From assembly GCA_023374025.1 (NCBI GenBank), contig SIJG01000013.1, positions 2,227,198-2,291,197 on the forward strand: 64,000 nt of DNA. The letters are read 5' to 3'. Under the pieces are notes generated by a model, which saw only the letters and a program-made list of their open reading frames with translations, searched no databases and had not been told where the DNA came from. The translations under genes were made by a program, and so were the position numbers. Each line of letters opens with the position of its first letter. Position 1 is the first letter of the stretch. This document shows positions 13,924-26,462 of this stretch, piece by piece. This DNA is from Heterodera schachtii. Its lineage: Eukaryota > Nematoda > Chromadorea > Rhabditida > Heteroderidae.

Positions 13924-16900
13924 AATTTGCTATGAAAAATAAAAAAATATTTGGTTTTTTGTTTCTATTGGGCATTAAATCAAAAAAAACGACGATTAAA
14001 AAATAATAAAAAACCAAAATAGGCAATAAAAATAAAATTTTATTTTGGTTCAATCGAAATCACATTCATAGGAAATGCTTTTTAAGTTAAATTCTTTGTT
14101 GAGCATTTTCGGTTTTTAATTGAATTTTCTGAAAAAAAAAATTTCAGAAATCCTAAAAATGTTTGCATAGAATTGGCAAAGAAAGGCATTAGTCCAAAAG
14201 GATATCCAAACCAATCTTCACAAGCCAAAAATGGAATTCATGTGATAACGGATTTCCCCCACTCATCAGAATGCCGCTTAATTGTTAGCCTTAACCTGTG
14301 CTTGTCGCCCCCCCCCCCCCAATTTATTCCCCCCCCCCACACTTTAATGGCATTTTACCCTCCCAAAATGTGTCACTTGCACATTTCCCACGTCCCACGC
14401 CAAAAAGCTAAGTTTTTGACAGATTTTCATCCGAATTCTGAGGCAAAGAAACAAATAAATTTTGGTTTTGTTTTATTTTATTTTTTGATTAATTTGAGAG
14501 CCGCAAAAGCGGGACAAATCACCGCAAATGTGCGTTCAAAATGCATTTGGCAGAGAATTGTTATTGCTTTTGAGGGAATTATCATTAAAATAAAAGGTCG
14601 TCAAACAATTAGAAGCGCCAATTTGTCAAACATCTTATTTTTGTGACGCATTTGGCCTTTTTCTTTTGAAAAAAATAGTTTTTTTTTATTAAATATAATA
14701 CGTAAAAATATTAGTCGACAAATGTCTCCAAATTTTGGCGAAATTTAATCCAATCGAACTTAGTTGCCGTCATGTAAAAATAATTTTACTGAATGCCATG
14801 AGAAAATTATGTAATAATTCCCACGAATTTTGACGGCTTAACAATACGAAAATATTTACGACAGAAAATAATTTATGGAAAATTGATTTGGAGAATTAAA
14901 ATTAATTTAGCTTTATTGGAAATATTAAGCAAAATTAAAAATTGAAAATAAATAATTTAAAAAGAAACAATTGTGAAGCTAAACAAAGAAAAAAAATACC
15001 GAAAAATGGAAGCAAAAATTAGCAATTCAAAAAAGTCATTTACATGGCGAATAAATGTGCTGAAAAACGGACGAAGGAGAAGAAAAGAATATGGAATATT
15101 AAATTTTGAAGAAAAATGAGTAATATTTGAAATTTGAAAAAATGATAAAAATATTATTTTGTTTGTTTAAAAAAGCAGAAAAACGGGAAATTCGGGGGTT
15201 TAATCCATAAAACACCAAAAAAGCAAAAAAATTGATTAAATTTTGTTGAACAAAAATCCGGGGCCATAAAAATGGAAAAATATGCACGAAAATCCATTCA
15301 AAGCTTCATCTGTCCCCGCCCCTTACTCACAATATTTACCACTTTTTTTACAATTTGCGGCTGAGGCAAATTTTGTGTTCCGTAAAATTTTTTTTTAAAT
15401 AATGCTTTTGTATAAATGGTTAAATAAAATTTTAACCAAATTCGGTTATTGTGAATTAAGCTTTTTAAATGCTTAAATATAATTAATGTTTTATTTGTTT
15501 TAATTGAAACAAAAAAGTTTGAAAAATTATTTTTTGTTAATTTTTTCATGTGAACATATGATGTTTATTCCTCATTACACAGATATATTATAATTAAGAA
15601 TAAACAATTCCTATGTTAAAAAATGAAAATGGTAAAATAAATTTTTGCATAAAAGGCTTAAGCAATGAGAACGAAAAGCTTCATTTATTTGTCTGAATAT
15701 GGAACAGAAAATGCATTAACTAAAATACTTAAATGAGCTTATTCAATTTCATTTGTTGTGAAAATTGTGAAAAAGACGAATTTATTTTGCTGAGAAACGT
15801 ATTTTACTATTTTAAGCACATTAAAAAGTTAATTTGATATTGTACTGAATATTTAAATTTTTGATGAAAAATTCAAATAATAATTTGTATTGTCACGAAA
15901 TATTGAAAACAAAAGTTAAAGACAATGGACAAAAAAGGAAAAGGAAAAGGAAAAAAGTTCATTGGTCGTTCTTAAGAAAGTGCATGGACAAAAAAGCGAA
16001 ATTTGTCATTGAAAAAATGGTCAAAAATTCTTTCTAAAAATCGAATTTGCGCCGCTTCTTTAAGTTTCTTTTTCTCCAAAGAGTTGCGAAGGAAATGAAA
16101 CAAAAAATTGAATATATTTTGAGAATGATGAAATTACAACGACGCCGGGGGAAGGGTAAAGAAGAAAAAAGAAAGAATTTAGCAATTTTAAAGGGCCCGG
16201 GGGACGACGGGGAAACGGGGGGGGGGAGGAAGTGGGAAGGGGGACGGGGGAAGGGCTTTTCCCCCTCCACCCGCCCCCGGGGGCAATGGAAAGACGACGA
16301 CGAAATATCCATGAAAAAGCTTTTGGGGATGGATAAAGGGGGGAAATGCAAAAGTCAGGTGGGCACCCGAAAAGGTGCAAAGTGAGTGCCAAAATGGGAT
16401 GTTGCTCTTGTGCATAGCAGCAATGAATGAATTTGGAAAAGGATTTAAAATGGATTTATAAACGGAAAATGGCAAAAAAGCAGGCAATTCAATTGGGAGA
16501 AATGACACTTAAATTTTAAAACAAAAATTTAAATATAGGGGATTTTGAAAATGAATTTCAACTTGGAACCAAACTGTAAAACCAACGGCAATAAATGGAA
16601 AAATTCGAAAAAAGCATCATTAGTTTTTTTTTTTTATACTCACTGAGCCAAGCGGAATTCTTGGATAGGTTTAAATGATGCAAAATAAATTCAAAAAACT
16701 TTTTGGATTCATGGGACTATTGAAATTTGAGTTCGCGTTTGAAAATCCTCTCAGAAAAAAAAATCCCCTCGAGGCTTTTGGTTTTGTGGTGGAAGAATCT
16801 TAACCGAATGAATGTTTTAAGCCATGCCATTGGCCACGGGAACGTTCCTTCACTCAACTTTACGCATTCATTCATTCATTCATTCATTCATTCATTTGGT

Positions 16901-18214
16901 GATAATCTTTCATTTGTTTTGGGGGACCGTTTTCCCATCATTGGCCCCGGGGCAATGAATGTGAGCGGTGAGGTGGGCAAAACGAATGCGAATTTTGTTG
17001 CGGTGGGGGAGCGCAAACAATGGGACGGGGGCGGGGGGGGGAGGGGAATGGGAGAACGGTTGGGAAAAACCGTGGCAAATCGGGGAGTCGGAGTCGGGGA
17101 CGGGGATGACCAGTCAAAAAGTAACGGGGAATCTGGAAAAAAAAACTTAGTTAAAAAGGACAGGATTTGGGTGAGCAAACGGGGGAAGGAGTGATTATTT
17201 TAAACGGGGAATGACTGATTGACAGCAAGCAGATAAGCGGGGGGACAAGGGGACCGTCAGAAAAAAGGCTGCACGGCTAGCGAACGGGGACAAAAAACGG
17301 GCAATTAGACAAACTCAATCTCTTTTTGTTGTTGTTGTTGTTCAGTGTGTGTTCTTCGGCCCATTAATTGCCTTTGCCATGTCCTCTCATCAGACGGGGA
17401 TTGAGGCCAAGCGGGGACAAACTCCCCGTCAAATTCCCCGTAAATTTGAGCACTTTGGGAGAGGTGGGCACTTCCCCCAAATTAATTCCCTTCCGCCAAA
17501 GCCATTGGGCAAATTTGAATAAACGCGGAAAAGCAACCAGCAGCAGAAACAGCTCAGCAGAAGGAACCCCAACAAACTCAAACTCACATCAGTCAGCTGA
17601 GGAGCAGCAGAAAAGACGGATTCTTCCGACCAAAGCAAATAAATTCTTTTATGGGAAAATTGTTTCGGCGGAGGAAATGCAAATTAAAAATTTTAAAAGG
17701 GTAAATTAAATATAATTTTTAAAATCAAAAAAAAAATTCTAATAATTAATAGAGCGCAAATATAAAGAAAGAAATGACGAGGAAAGGAAAAATAATTAAA
17801 ATCGAAATGAGAACGGAAGAAAAGAGAGGGAGGGGGGGGGGGGGGCAAGAAAACCCTCATTATAAGGGGGGTTATTAAAATGTAAAATGTACGGCGCTGT
17901 CACAAAATAATTTATGAAGAAATATAAAATTTAAATTTAAGAAAAATACATAAATTTAATTATATTGAATATAAATTCAAATTTTTGAACAAAAAAGTCC
18001 ACATTTAAATGGCATTTCATTGGCAGATGAACATTTTCTCTTCGTCCGTCCCTTTCCTCAGCAGAATTGACTCGGTAATATGCTTATTAGCAGCTTAAAT
18101 GTGTGTCAGTTGGCATTGGCATTCGTCGCAACTTTTTCGGTGCCAAATCCTTCTCCCAATCCCAAAACAGTGGCATAAATAGCAGCAGGTGCTTCCCACT
18201 GACGATGAGTTCTT
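13924..18214. other. Intergenic, low-complexity; no firm gene
   Basis: This holds C tracts (14309-14335), a G/A-rich patch (16140-16300), a (CATT)n array (16865-16896), G-rich 17020-17130, a GTT run ending in CAG (about 17328-17345) and a G tract (17829-17846). A reading frame at about 17380-17707 (ending KNFKRVN) lacks an ATG, and another at 14173-14646 has no domain. I do not call either. Confidence 0.4.
16865..16896 (+). repeat. (CATT)n microsatellite
   Basis: Eight uninterrupted CATT units. Confidence 0.95.
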
Positions 18215-19902
18215 TCTTCTTTTTTCATGCTTTGCCCTGGCACAATTTTGAGCGATGTTCGCTAATTGAGTTTTTTTAATGACCCAAAGTGTCCATATTT
18301 GTACAGACTAATGAGTGAATTTATGAGGGAAAAGGCTCACTGTGTTCTTTTTGCAAAATAAAATTGGAAGAGAATAAATAACCATGCCAATTTTAAATAT
18401 TCTATAATTTCTTATTTTTTCATAATTTTATAACAAACAATTTTAAAGTTAAAAGAAATTTTCGTTTGGATCGTTTCAAATACAATAAAAAATTAATAAA
18501 TTTTTAGTGCTTTTCGTCTTTTTTATGCTTCACCATTGCTTCGTCAACATTTCAAAATAATTGTCCATTTCATTCATTTTCTTTTCCTGCACACTTTTCC
18601 CGTCAATTCGTTCAATTTTTTGGCCTTCTGTGTCACCAATGCGTTGGACAAATGGAATTTTCATGGAAAATGTCTTGAAAAACTCGGACAAAATCCGAAT
18701 GGCATCCCTTTGCAAAATCGGATGGCGACTAAAAAATTAAAAATTATTAAAATAATTAATAAAATGCCAATTTTATCATTTTTAGTCAGTAAATTTGCCT
18801 GATTGTCGTGTATTCAATCATCAAATTGCTAATGGACAGAAACAGAAAATAAATCACCCAAATCATTTCCAATATTTTTGGATGGGTGACAATTTGGTAA
18901 AAGCCAAGCACAGATGGGATAATTACAGCACAATTATTTAGGAAATGCAGCAAAAAAGTCGGCCCAAGTTGGCGCCCCGTACGAATGTTTTCGGCCAACT
19001 GAAATTAATTTTAAAAAATATTTCATTAATTAATTATTTTTCCATTTTTGCTTCACCTGATATCGTTCACTCAAATTGTGCACATTATTCTGAGTTTCCA
19101 ATTTTGAAGTGAACAATTTTAAATTCAACGTGCTCATAACAGAAAATGCCTTAAATTAAATGATATAAAACAAAACAATTAATTAATTAATAATTTACAA
19201 TTATTTCGAAGAAACTTATGGCCAATGCTACGTAAAATGCAATTAACGCTCCATTTGTGATTTTTTCTTGAGCTTGGTCTTTAAAAGACTGTTCAGCACT
19301 AATCATTACAGAATAAGTAATCTTAATGAACAAATAATTAATTAATAATTAATTAATTTGGGAATGAAAATAATTTGAAAACCCAAATAAATCATAGTCT
19401 TGATTAGAAAATTACCAAGACAATAAACCAAACACATGAGAACAGCGCATTTTTGGCATTTTCATAATTCTTGAACAGAATTATGGCAATTGAACGTTCG
19501 ATAAACAAAACATGGCCAATATAGGTAATAAAAAGTTGTGGAAAATCAACCAAAAACTGAAAAATGATTAAAATTATAATTAATTAATTTTTAAATCCGT
19601 TACCAGAACAATTTTGTAACCAAATGGCAAATATATTTCCGCGTCCATTAAAATGACAATTATTTGGGTGGTGCGGCCAATGGCAAAAACAGTGAACAAA
19701 ACGCTTTGAGTCAAAAGGACCAATTTCAAATTTCGATGCAATAGCGAAGTACGGCACAAAATGCCAATGTTAAGCAGAGAAAAGGGCATCTGGAAGACAA
19801 AGACGGCCAAATTCAGAGAATAGAGGACGGAAATGAGCACATCCACCGGGGCAATTTGCTCAAAAATTTCGGAGGAATTGGACATTTTGCAGCTAAAATA
19901 TT
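18215..19902. repeat. Inverted segmental duplication, copy A
   Basis: The segment matches the complement of 54345-55985. Homology starts about a dozen bases before the start codon and runs past the stop to about 18215 (AGCGATGTTCGCTAATTGAG is shared). Copy A has about 40 extra bases near 18350-18385 (TTCTTTTTGCAAAATAAAAT onward). Confidence 0.85.
18530..19885 (-). CDS. Sre-like 7TM chemoreceptor, copy A
   Basis: Six exons, 345 residues: 19885-19604, 19556-19416, 19321-19199, 19149-19057, 18998-18799, 18728-18530 (TGA). It has several hydrophobic helices (for example VLISVLYSLNLAVFVFQM and LFITYIGHVLF). Sre hallmarks are ERSIAIILFKNYE after a helix, and NLSERYQLAENIRTGRQLGP before another. 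Sre proteins are nematode chemosensory GPCRs in the dendritic membrane; the ligand is unknown. The last intron has a GC donor (ATCAG/GCAAAT), shared with copy B. The frame is open throughout, with no defect seen. It is the inverted paralogue of 54349-55716. A purine/GC-rich patch (about 19945-20075) lies just upstream and is absent from copy B. Confidence 0.85.
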
Positions 19903-21154
19903 AAATAGTAAAAATAATTAGACAAACCCAAAATTTAGTTTCAGATTAGTGAGGGAAGGGGTGTTGGGCCGAGAGGATGCGCGGGAAGGGAGGGATGAGG
20001 GAAGGGCTTGGGGAGGAGAGGGAACCGACGATCGAATGCCGAGGGAAGGGCGCCACTTCCGCTCGGTTGGCGGGTTCGAAATTGAAATGCTTTTGTGATT
20101 ACCGAAAAAGGGTTAAATTGGAATGGTTTATTTGAATTATAAAATTCAAATATTATAATTTAAAGTTAATTCTTTATTATGAAAGCAACAAATTTTTTAA
20201 ATCAACTTTCAAACACTAAAAAAGAATGAAAAAAAAGGAACGACCGCGGTAACAAATGAATGCTCAAAAAAAAAGTTTTTTTTTAATATTATAGCAATGT
20301 AATAAAGCACACAAAGTATAAATGTAATTTAATAAAAACTGAAGTTGGATAAAAGAAAAATTAATTTAATTTATCAAAAAGAATGAATAAACTTAGCTAT
20401 GAAATTGAAAACTGACAAATTGGAAATCAAAAATGTCATTTTTTGCCGACGGAGGCAAAGTTTGCCATTTTCGGTTGAGCAAAATGGAAAAATGAATTTG
20501 TTTAGCGTGGTGTACATTAATTAAATCAAATAAATGTTTGATTTTTACCCAAAAATGAAATAATTTTATAAACTTAATGACGAAATAAATGCCATAAGAG
20601 ACAAAAAAGGACAAATTTTGATTTGTTAAATTCGATAAAATTTAAAAGTTTTTATGATTTACTAAATGAATTTCGTGAGCAATGACATTGACAATTGAAA
20701 GGCTAACTACAAACACCAAATTACTACGGTCTATTGAATTTTGAGCAATTACTCGCAAAATCAGATGCTATATATTAATAAAAAGTGCCCTTTACAACGA
20801 AAAAAACGCTGCCTTTGCACAAGAAAAGTTGCAAAATTTTTTGAGCAGTTCGAATGAGTGAAATATTGAGAGGATGGCAATAAAGAAAATCGGAAATTTT
20901 GGTTAAAAAAATAATTTTAAAGTTAAAAAAAATTTTATTTTTAGCATGCGCCAAATTGAAGCCTTGGAAAAAGCGCGCCGCAAAAAACATTTTTTTTGAT
21001 TTTTTAAATTTGGAAAAAATTCGCTTCCGCGTTTCGCAATTTCGCTTTTTTGGAATTTCATGTTTCGTATTTATTTTCATTTCGCAAATTTTGTTTTCGC
21101 AAATTTTCGCGTTTCGCATTTTATTTTTTGATTTGGCCCATCTCTGCCTGATAT

Positions 21155-21695
21155 ACATGGACTAAAAAAGTCCGATAAATGGACAGACTAAAAGCTCAAA
21201 AATGGCCAAATATGGAATAAAAACTGCCAAAATATTAATTTTATACCCATAATATTCGAAAAAAATTGCTATCAAAAAATGGATTTAAATCTTAAAAATG
21301 CCAAATTTTTATCAAATCCTATATAATTGAAAACCAAATGCATCTCAAATTTATTTGATAATAATCTCTTTACTGTCGTCAGCGAAATTTTTTGGTAGCG
21401 AGCAAAATGCCTAAAAATTTGCCAAAGTTTCGGAAACTTCTCTTTTTTCGGGGTGTGTTTTTTTATAATTTTCAAAAAGTCACTTTTTAGTGGGTTTTTT
21501 TCGTTTTTTTTGGCATTTTCTTGTGAAAATTTCCAAAAAATGGTCTAAATATGGATTAAAACGCAAAATGGCGAAATATGGATTTATGGACAAAAAACCT
21601 TCATAAATCAAAAAATTTTAACGTAGAAATGCAATTTTTGAGCCCCTTTCTTCATAGCATATACGTGCAAAATCATACAATTCAAAACCCTAGTA
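21155..21695. mobile_element. MITE-like repeat, TATGGACTAAAAA family, degenerate
   Basis: It begins ATACATGGACTAAAAAAGTC and ends near CATACAATTCAAAACCCTAG. It shares the internal blocks AATTTTAACGTAGAAATGC and CTTTCTTCATAGCATAT with the elements at 36463-37046 and 46329-47373. The terminal repeats are eroded and no target duplication was found. Confidence 0.6.
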
Positions 21696-22074
21696 ATGAG
21701 TGACAGAACTTAAAGCTGGCTTTACGAATGCCATCTTTTTTTGCCAAGTCCAGGATTTATTTTAAAGCAAAAATTGATCCTTCTTCGTCCGGCAAATCCC
21801 ATCGGGTCAGTTTGCTTAATTATTGTATAATTTAATAAATAAAATTAGCTTTTATAAAATTAGTCTCAAACAGTGAAAATTCGTCAATGAATATGAATTC
21901 CTGAAAATTAAAAGCTAGAATGCTGATTTGAAATGTTAATCTTGGATCAATTTGCCTAATTTTGCAGTGTGTCCATTTTTACGGCTTTTGGAATTTTAAT
22001 GAGTTTATTAAAATTTTTGAATGTTTCAAAAACTGAAACTGAATTGACGAATTCAGGATGATCTTATTCATTAA

Positions 22075-22330
22075 AGGGGCTGTCAATTTTAAGTAAATAC
22101 ATATGTATTTTTTTCCTAGCTTCTCCATGCTCTTAATAATAGGAAAAACACTTTCCTTTTTGTGTTTCGAACAAAAGTTGGGACTTTTATTTACATATTT
22201 TTACATATTTGGGAATTTTATAGTAAGTAGATTTTTATTAAATCCCCCCCCCAAAATCCTAAATTTCGCAATTTTTTGTACATATTTTCATTTTTTATAT
22301 TGAACTTTAATTGGTTCTAGGCCTATTTAG
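22075..22330. repeat. Left member of inverted repeat pair flanking 23124-25535 gene
   Basis: GGGCTGTCAATTTTAAGTAA, then CTCCATGCTCT, AATAGGAAAAACA and GTTGGGACTTTTATT, reappear complementary at 26250-26405. The right member belongs to an element running back to about 25632. Confidence 0.7.
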
Positions 22331-23123
22331 GTCATTTTTATGGCATTTTGTGCCTGTTTCACCCTTTATGAATAATTTTTTTTTCTAAAAAATAACCATT
22401 TTAAAAAATTTGTTTAGTACATATTCCTGGGTTTTTGTACATAATTCATACATTTTTAGTATTTTTTATACATTTTTTATTTACATACCTATTTCGCTTT
22501 TTTTCTTAAATAAAAAAGGAATCCTTACATATTGGCCTTATTTTTCAAGCGAATATGTAATTTGCTCGCTTCATCCTCGTAGATACAATGTTTTTTATAT
22601 ATATAAAAAAGCCAATCAATAGAAAAATTGATTTTATGGCATATTAAAATGAATATTATTTTTCGCAAAAACAAAAAATGAAATTATTCAGTTGTAATTA
22701 TTCTTAAATTAGTTTATTCAGCAATTTTGATTTGCTTATCACTGAGGCTGGGATTTATAATATTTATGAAAAATTCCGAAACATTTAAATAAATATTTAC
22801 GAAAAAACCCCAAGGGCATATTTGTAAAAGGGGACAATTGGGTGCGATTTGGGAAAAGGTTTTCTTTAAATTTATGTATATTTTTCGTTTTTATTGCATT
22901 TTTCTTAAAAATTCCGAAATATTTGTCAAAATATTGAAAAGGTAAATAAAAAACTTTCGTAAATATTTAGTTTATGAAAGCCCAAAAAATATTTTTACAT
23001 TTATGGATATTAACGTTAAAAACGTCAAAACAACTCATTAAAATTAAACTGTTGAAAAAATATTTAAATAAATAAAAATGACATAATTACTTTTCATTGT
23101 TTTTAGGTGTAGTAATAAAATAA

Positions 23124-25535
23124 ATGCGTTTCCCTTTTTTTGTTGGCCTTTTTATGCTCCCATTTTTGGCGTTCTGTTTCGCCAAGAAAGAACCGGAGAA
23201 TATTTTGTTTAATTTTGATGCCATTTTTGAACGGTTTGCTGAATTTCAGCACAAACAAAACAACCCCATGATAGCTTCTTCCAGCAACAACAACAGACCA
23301 AATTCAAACGGTGCTACTATTGAGGAACACCAGCAAAACGGAGGCGAAAAGATACGATACCGAGCGACGGTAATTACCGTAAAGCACAGAGTGAATTACC
23401 TAATTGTTTGACAGTGTAAAAAGCGAAAACATCGACACAAAAAATGCTTAAAATTTTAAAAAGAAAACGCCCGAGAATTTGATGAAATTTGGACTTCCAT
23501 TCCTCTTAAAATGGATAGTTGTGCTTGGTCGTTTCTTCAATTCCGCAACTTTTCCTAAATCCGGCAAAGGGAAATAAAATTTAAAAAAAAAATCCTAAAC
23601 ATTCTTAAAAACCAAATTTAACATTCTTGATATCGTTCCTATTCTAAGAATGGTTCTAATACACTTTATTGTCCACTCAATTAACAATTCCTGGTTTTTT
23701 TACGCAACAATTTCTTCATGTTCGAATAAACCCTATATTTCGAAAACACAAAGTATAAATTAATAATATGAGAAAACGAGAAAATGCTCACATTTAAAGA
23801 AAGTTACAAACGAAAATTTCCAACAATTACTTAATTATAATTTTTGGCACTTGCCTAAACGCTGAGATTTTATATAGCTTAGCTTCTTTAGACTTTGTGC
23901 TTTCGAATGATACCAAAATGATAGGGTTGTTCGAACAAATATATTGTATAAAAACCGTGTATGGTGTTAATTGTAAAGATTAAATTCGCAATATTATATT
24001 CTGGTAGCAAATAACAAAGCTATCAAATTAGAAATTCGGATGACTTTAACCATTTTATAGTTTTATTTTTACACTTTTATCCCTATTGCGAATTTAAAAA
24101 AAGCCCATGATGGCATAATTTAAGAAACGAAACATCCCAGCACGGTTAGACGTTGCATAACCCTGGCATAACCTTCATTTTCTTTCGGATGGCTCGCCTA
24201 TTCATTCCGCATAACGCCGCAAATTATTTTTTCTAAATTTAGCCCAAAAATCTAAAAATATTGCCATTTTGTGTGCGATGTTGGAAAAGATAATTCCAGA
24301 AGAAAAATTTGCCTTTCGCATGAATAATAAGAAAAAATTATGTATTTTGCTAGTGAAATATTTTTTGATTTTATGCCAAAATAAAAAATAAAATAAAATT
24401 CGTGGGTTATTATTAAAAAATATTTTTTATCATTGCCTAAATCAGATTTCTCCGCCTGGCCGATATGCCGTGATTGCCTGGGACGGCATTTTGAATGAAG
24501 AGGACAAAGAATGCCAACAAAAATTTGTGCTGCCAACCAAAAGCAAGGAAAAGCTGCATTTATTCACCAATGCGTTGGACGCCACTGATCAGTTGGCCAA
24601 ATGTTTTAAGCATTTTTACATGGCCCGCTCCGATGCGAATGGCCAATTTGAATTACGGCACAATTTATTGGCAGAAAATGCGGCTAATGACGGCATTTGG
24701 TGTAACATTTTCAGCTCGGCAGATTGGCTCACTAAATTATGGTTTGGCCGAGGAGAAAAACGGCAAAAAATTGACGACGACGATCCACTCAGAATTATTC
24801 AACTTCAGATACTTCCACTCAATTCTAAAGGGGTTGGTGTGTCTCAATCTTGCAAAAATTATTTGGCCTCATGCCCAGCCTTTTTCGGCTCGTACATTTG
24901 CGCCAATGCGCAAAATCAGTTTATACTTTTGGTCAATTTTTTAACGGCATATCTTTAGTGCCTGTTTTGCGATTTTTGTGCCTAAAAATCCCAGCCTTAG
25001 TCCTCATATTTATTTGCGCATTTTTCAGAAACCAATTCCGTCCGTTAACAATAGCAATAATAATACTAATACAAATAACAATGCTAACATTGTGGCGGCT
25101 CAAACAATGCGCAAATACAAAGCGGAAGAATTGAGCAACGCAAATGGCACAAATGAGGAGGGACAATCGGCACAGAATGGTGGGGAAGGCATTGACTATC
25201 ACTCGGCCGACAAACGCCAAAAAATTGTCATCGATTTCATCAATCAGTGGGCAAAGCTTTCCATTGAGGCCGAAAGCTCCTTTTTCCTGGTCGCCTATTT
25301 ACGCTTTTTGGTCGTTGAAGTCGAAAAAATATCTCAAAAAGGCAATTTGAGCGGCAGAGACTCAGTGGTCGCATTAATGGCCAATTATGACGGTCGGTTT
25401 GGGGTTTGGGGACACATTTTTGCATATTTCGATAAAACTTTGAAAAATGCACCCCCTATGAAGCGAGCCTTCAATTTTTCAACATTGCTTTCTAATGAAA
25501 TATTTTACTCAAAATTCCATTCTGAAAAAATTTAA
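23124..25535 (+). CDS. Unrecognised secreted protein
   Basis: Exon 1 is 23124-23369, exon 2 starts at 24446, exon 3 is 25029-25535 (TAA). Exon 1 has a signal peptide (MRFPFFVGLFMLPFLAFCFA) and an Asn/Gln-rich stretch; it joins exon 2 in phase (KIRYRAT/ISPPGRYAVIAWDG). Exon 2 ends at a phase-0 donor, either 24832 or 24931, giving 379 or 412 residues. The second choice adds a Cys-containing segment (CKNYLASCPAFFGSYICANA). Exon 3 opens with an Asn/Thr-rich tract and then a helical region (KIVIDFINQWAKLSIEAE). A candidate AATAAATAAA follows at 25580. I recognise no domain. A hydrophobic leader and low-complexity linkers would fit a secreted nematode-specific protein. The exon pair at 26463-28427 may be a continuation or a separate gene. 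Confidence 0.6.
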
Positions 25536-25631
25536 TAGCGACCAAATTTAAAAGATTTCTCTTTTTTAAATACACTTTTGAATAAATAAAAATGTCAAAA
25601 TTTTTTGTTAAATAAAAAATAACTAACATAT

Positions 25632-26405
25632 TAGGGATGTCAAAAATATGCACAAAAAGTGACAAAATATGTACATAAGATGTAAGAAAAATGTAAAACC
25701 AAAATATGAAAATAAAATTTTTAAATTGTTTATTTTTTTTTATCAAAAATATTAGAAAGTTGTGAATAAGCAAAAAAAAAAAAAATGCTATAAAAAGGTC
25801 CTAATTATTGGGATTGTTTTTTTTATGTAAATACAATTTTTCTTCTTGTATTCTCCATGCTCTGAAACCTTTACGATGAATTTTTTTCCAAAAAAAACCA
25901 TTTAAAAATTTTATTTAAATATTTTCGTACACATTTCTGGATTTTTATACATATTTCATACACATTTTGGCATTTTTATACATATTTCATACACATTTTG
26001 GCATTTTTATACATATTTTATTTACATATTTCGCGATTTTCCTTACATAAAAAAGAAATCCCTACAAATTATCAAAAATAACGTTTTCGATTCTTTAAAA
26101 ATTATTTTTTAATATCTCTTTTTTTAAGAATCTATTTTAGGAGTACGTTTCAAAAAAAAAAAAAAAAAAATTCTTTTTTGAATTTTTCATAAGAAATTTC
26201 TATAAATCTCAAAAAATTAAAAAAAAATGGAAATATATACAAAAAGGCGAAAAAAACCCAAAATATGTACCGAATACCGAAATATATAAATAAAAGTCCC
26301 AACTTTTATTCGCAAACACAAAAAGAAAAGGTTTTTCCTATTATTTAGAGCATGGAGAATACAGGAAAAAAAACATATGTATTTGCTTAAAATTGACAGC
26401 CCTAA
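25632..26405. mobile_element. MITE-like element ending TGACAGCCCTA
   Basis: It runs from TAGGGATGTCAAAAATATGC to the complement of TAGGGCTGTCAATTTTAAGC, with imperfect terminal repeats. The interior has repeated TACATATTT words. No matching target duplication was found, so the boundaries are tentative. Confidence 0.5.
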
Positions 26406-26462
26406 TTTTATAATTTATAATATATAACAAAATTAAAAAATTTCGTATTTTTCAATTTAAAG

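Larger units (their letters stand above)
19990..23123. other. Gene-poor, repeat-rich stretch
   Basis: No exon chain is supported. It contains a member of the TATGGACTAAAAA repeat family (about 21155-21695) and the left copy of an inverted repeat pair (about 22075-22330). Confidence 0.45.

Noticed and set aside
14173..14646. 157-residue plus-strand ORF
   Set aside because: It runs through C tracts and TTTTATTTTATTTT sequence. No domain, signal peptide or partner exon.
16034..16508. Overlapping Pro/Gly/Lys-rich ORFs on both strands
   Set aside because: They come from G/A-rich low-complexity DNA, with no splice sites, domain or consistent frame.
22075..26405. One 4.3-kb autonomous transposon bounded by the TAGGGCTGTCAA repeats
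   Set aside because: The right repeat belongs to its own smaller element, the flanks show no target duplication, and the enclosed ORFs have no transposase motif.
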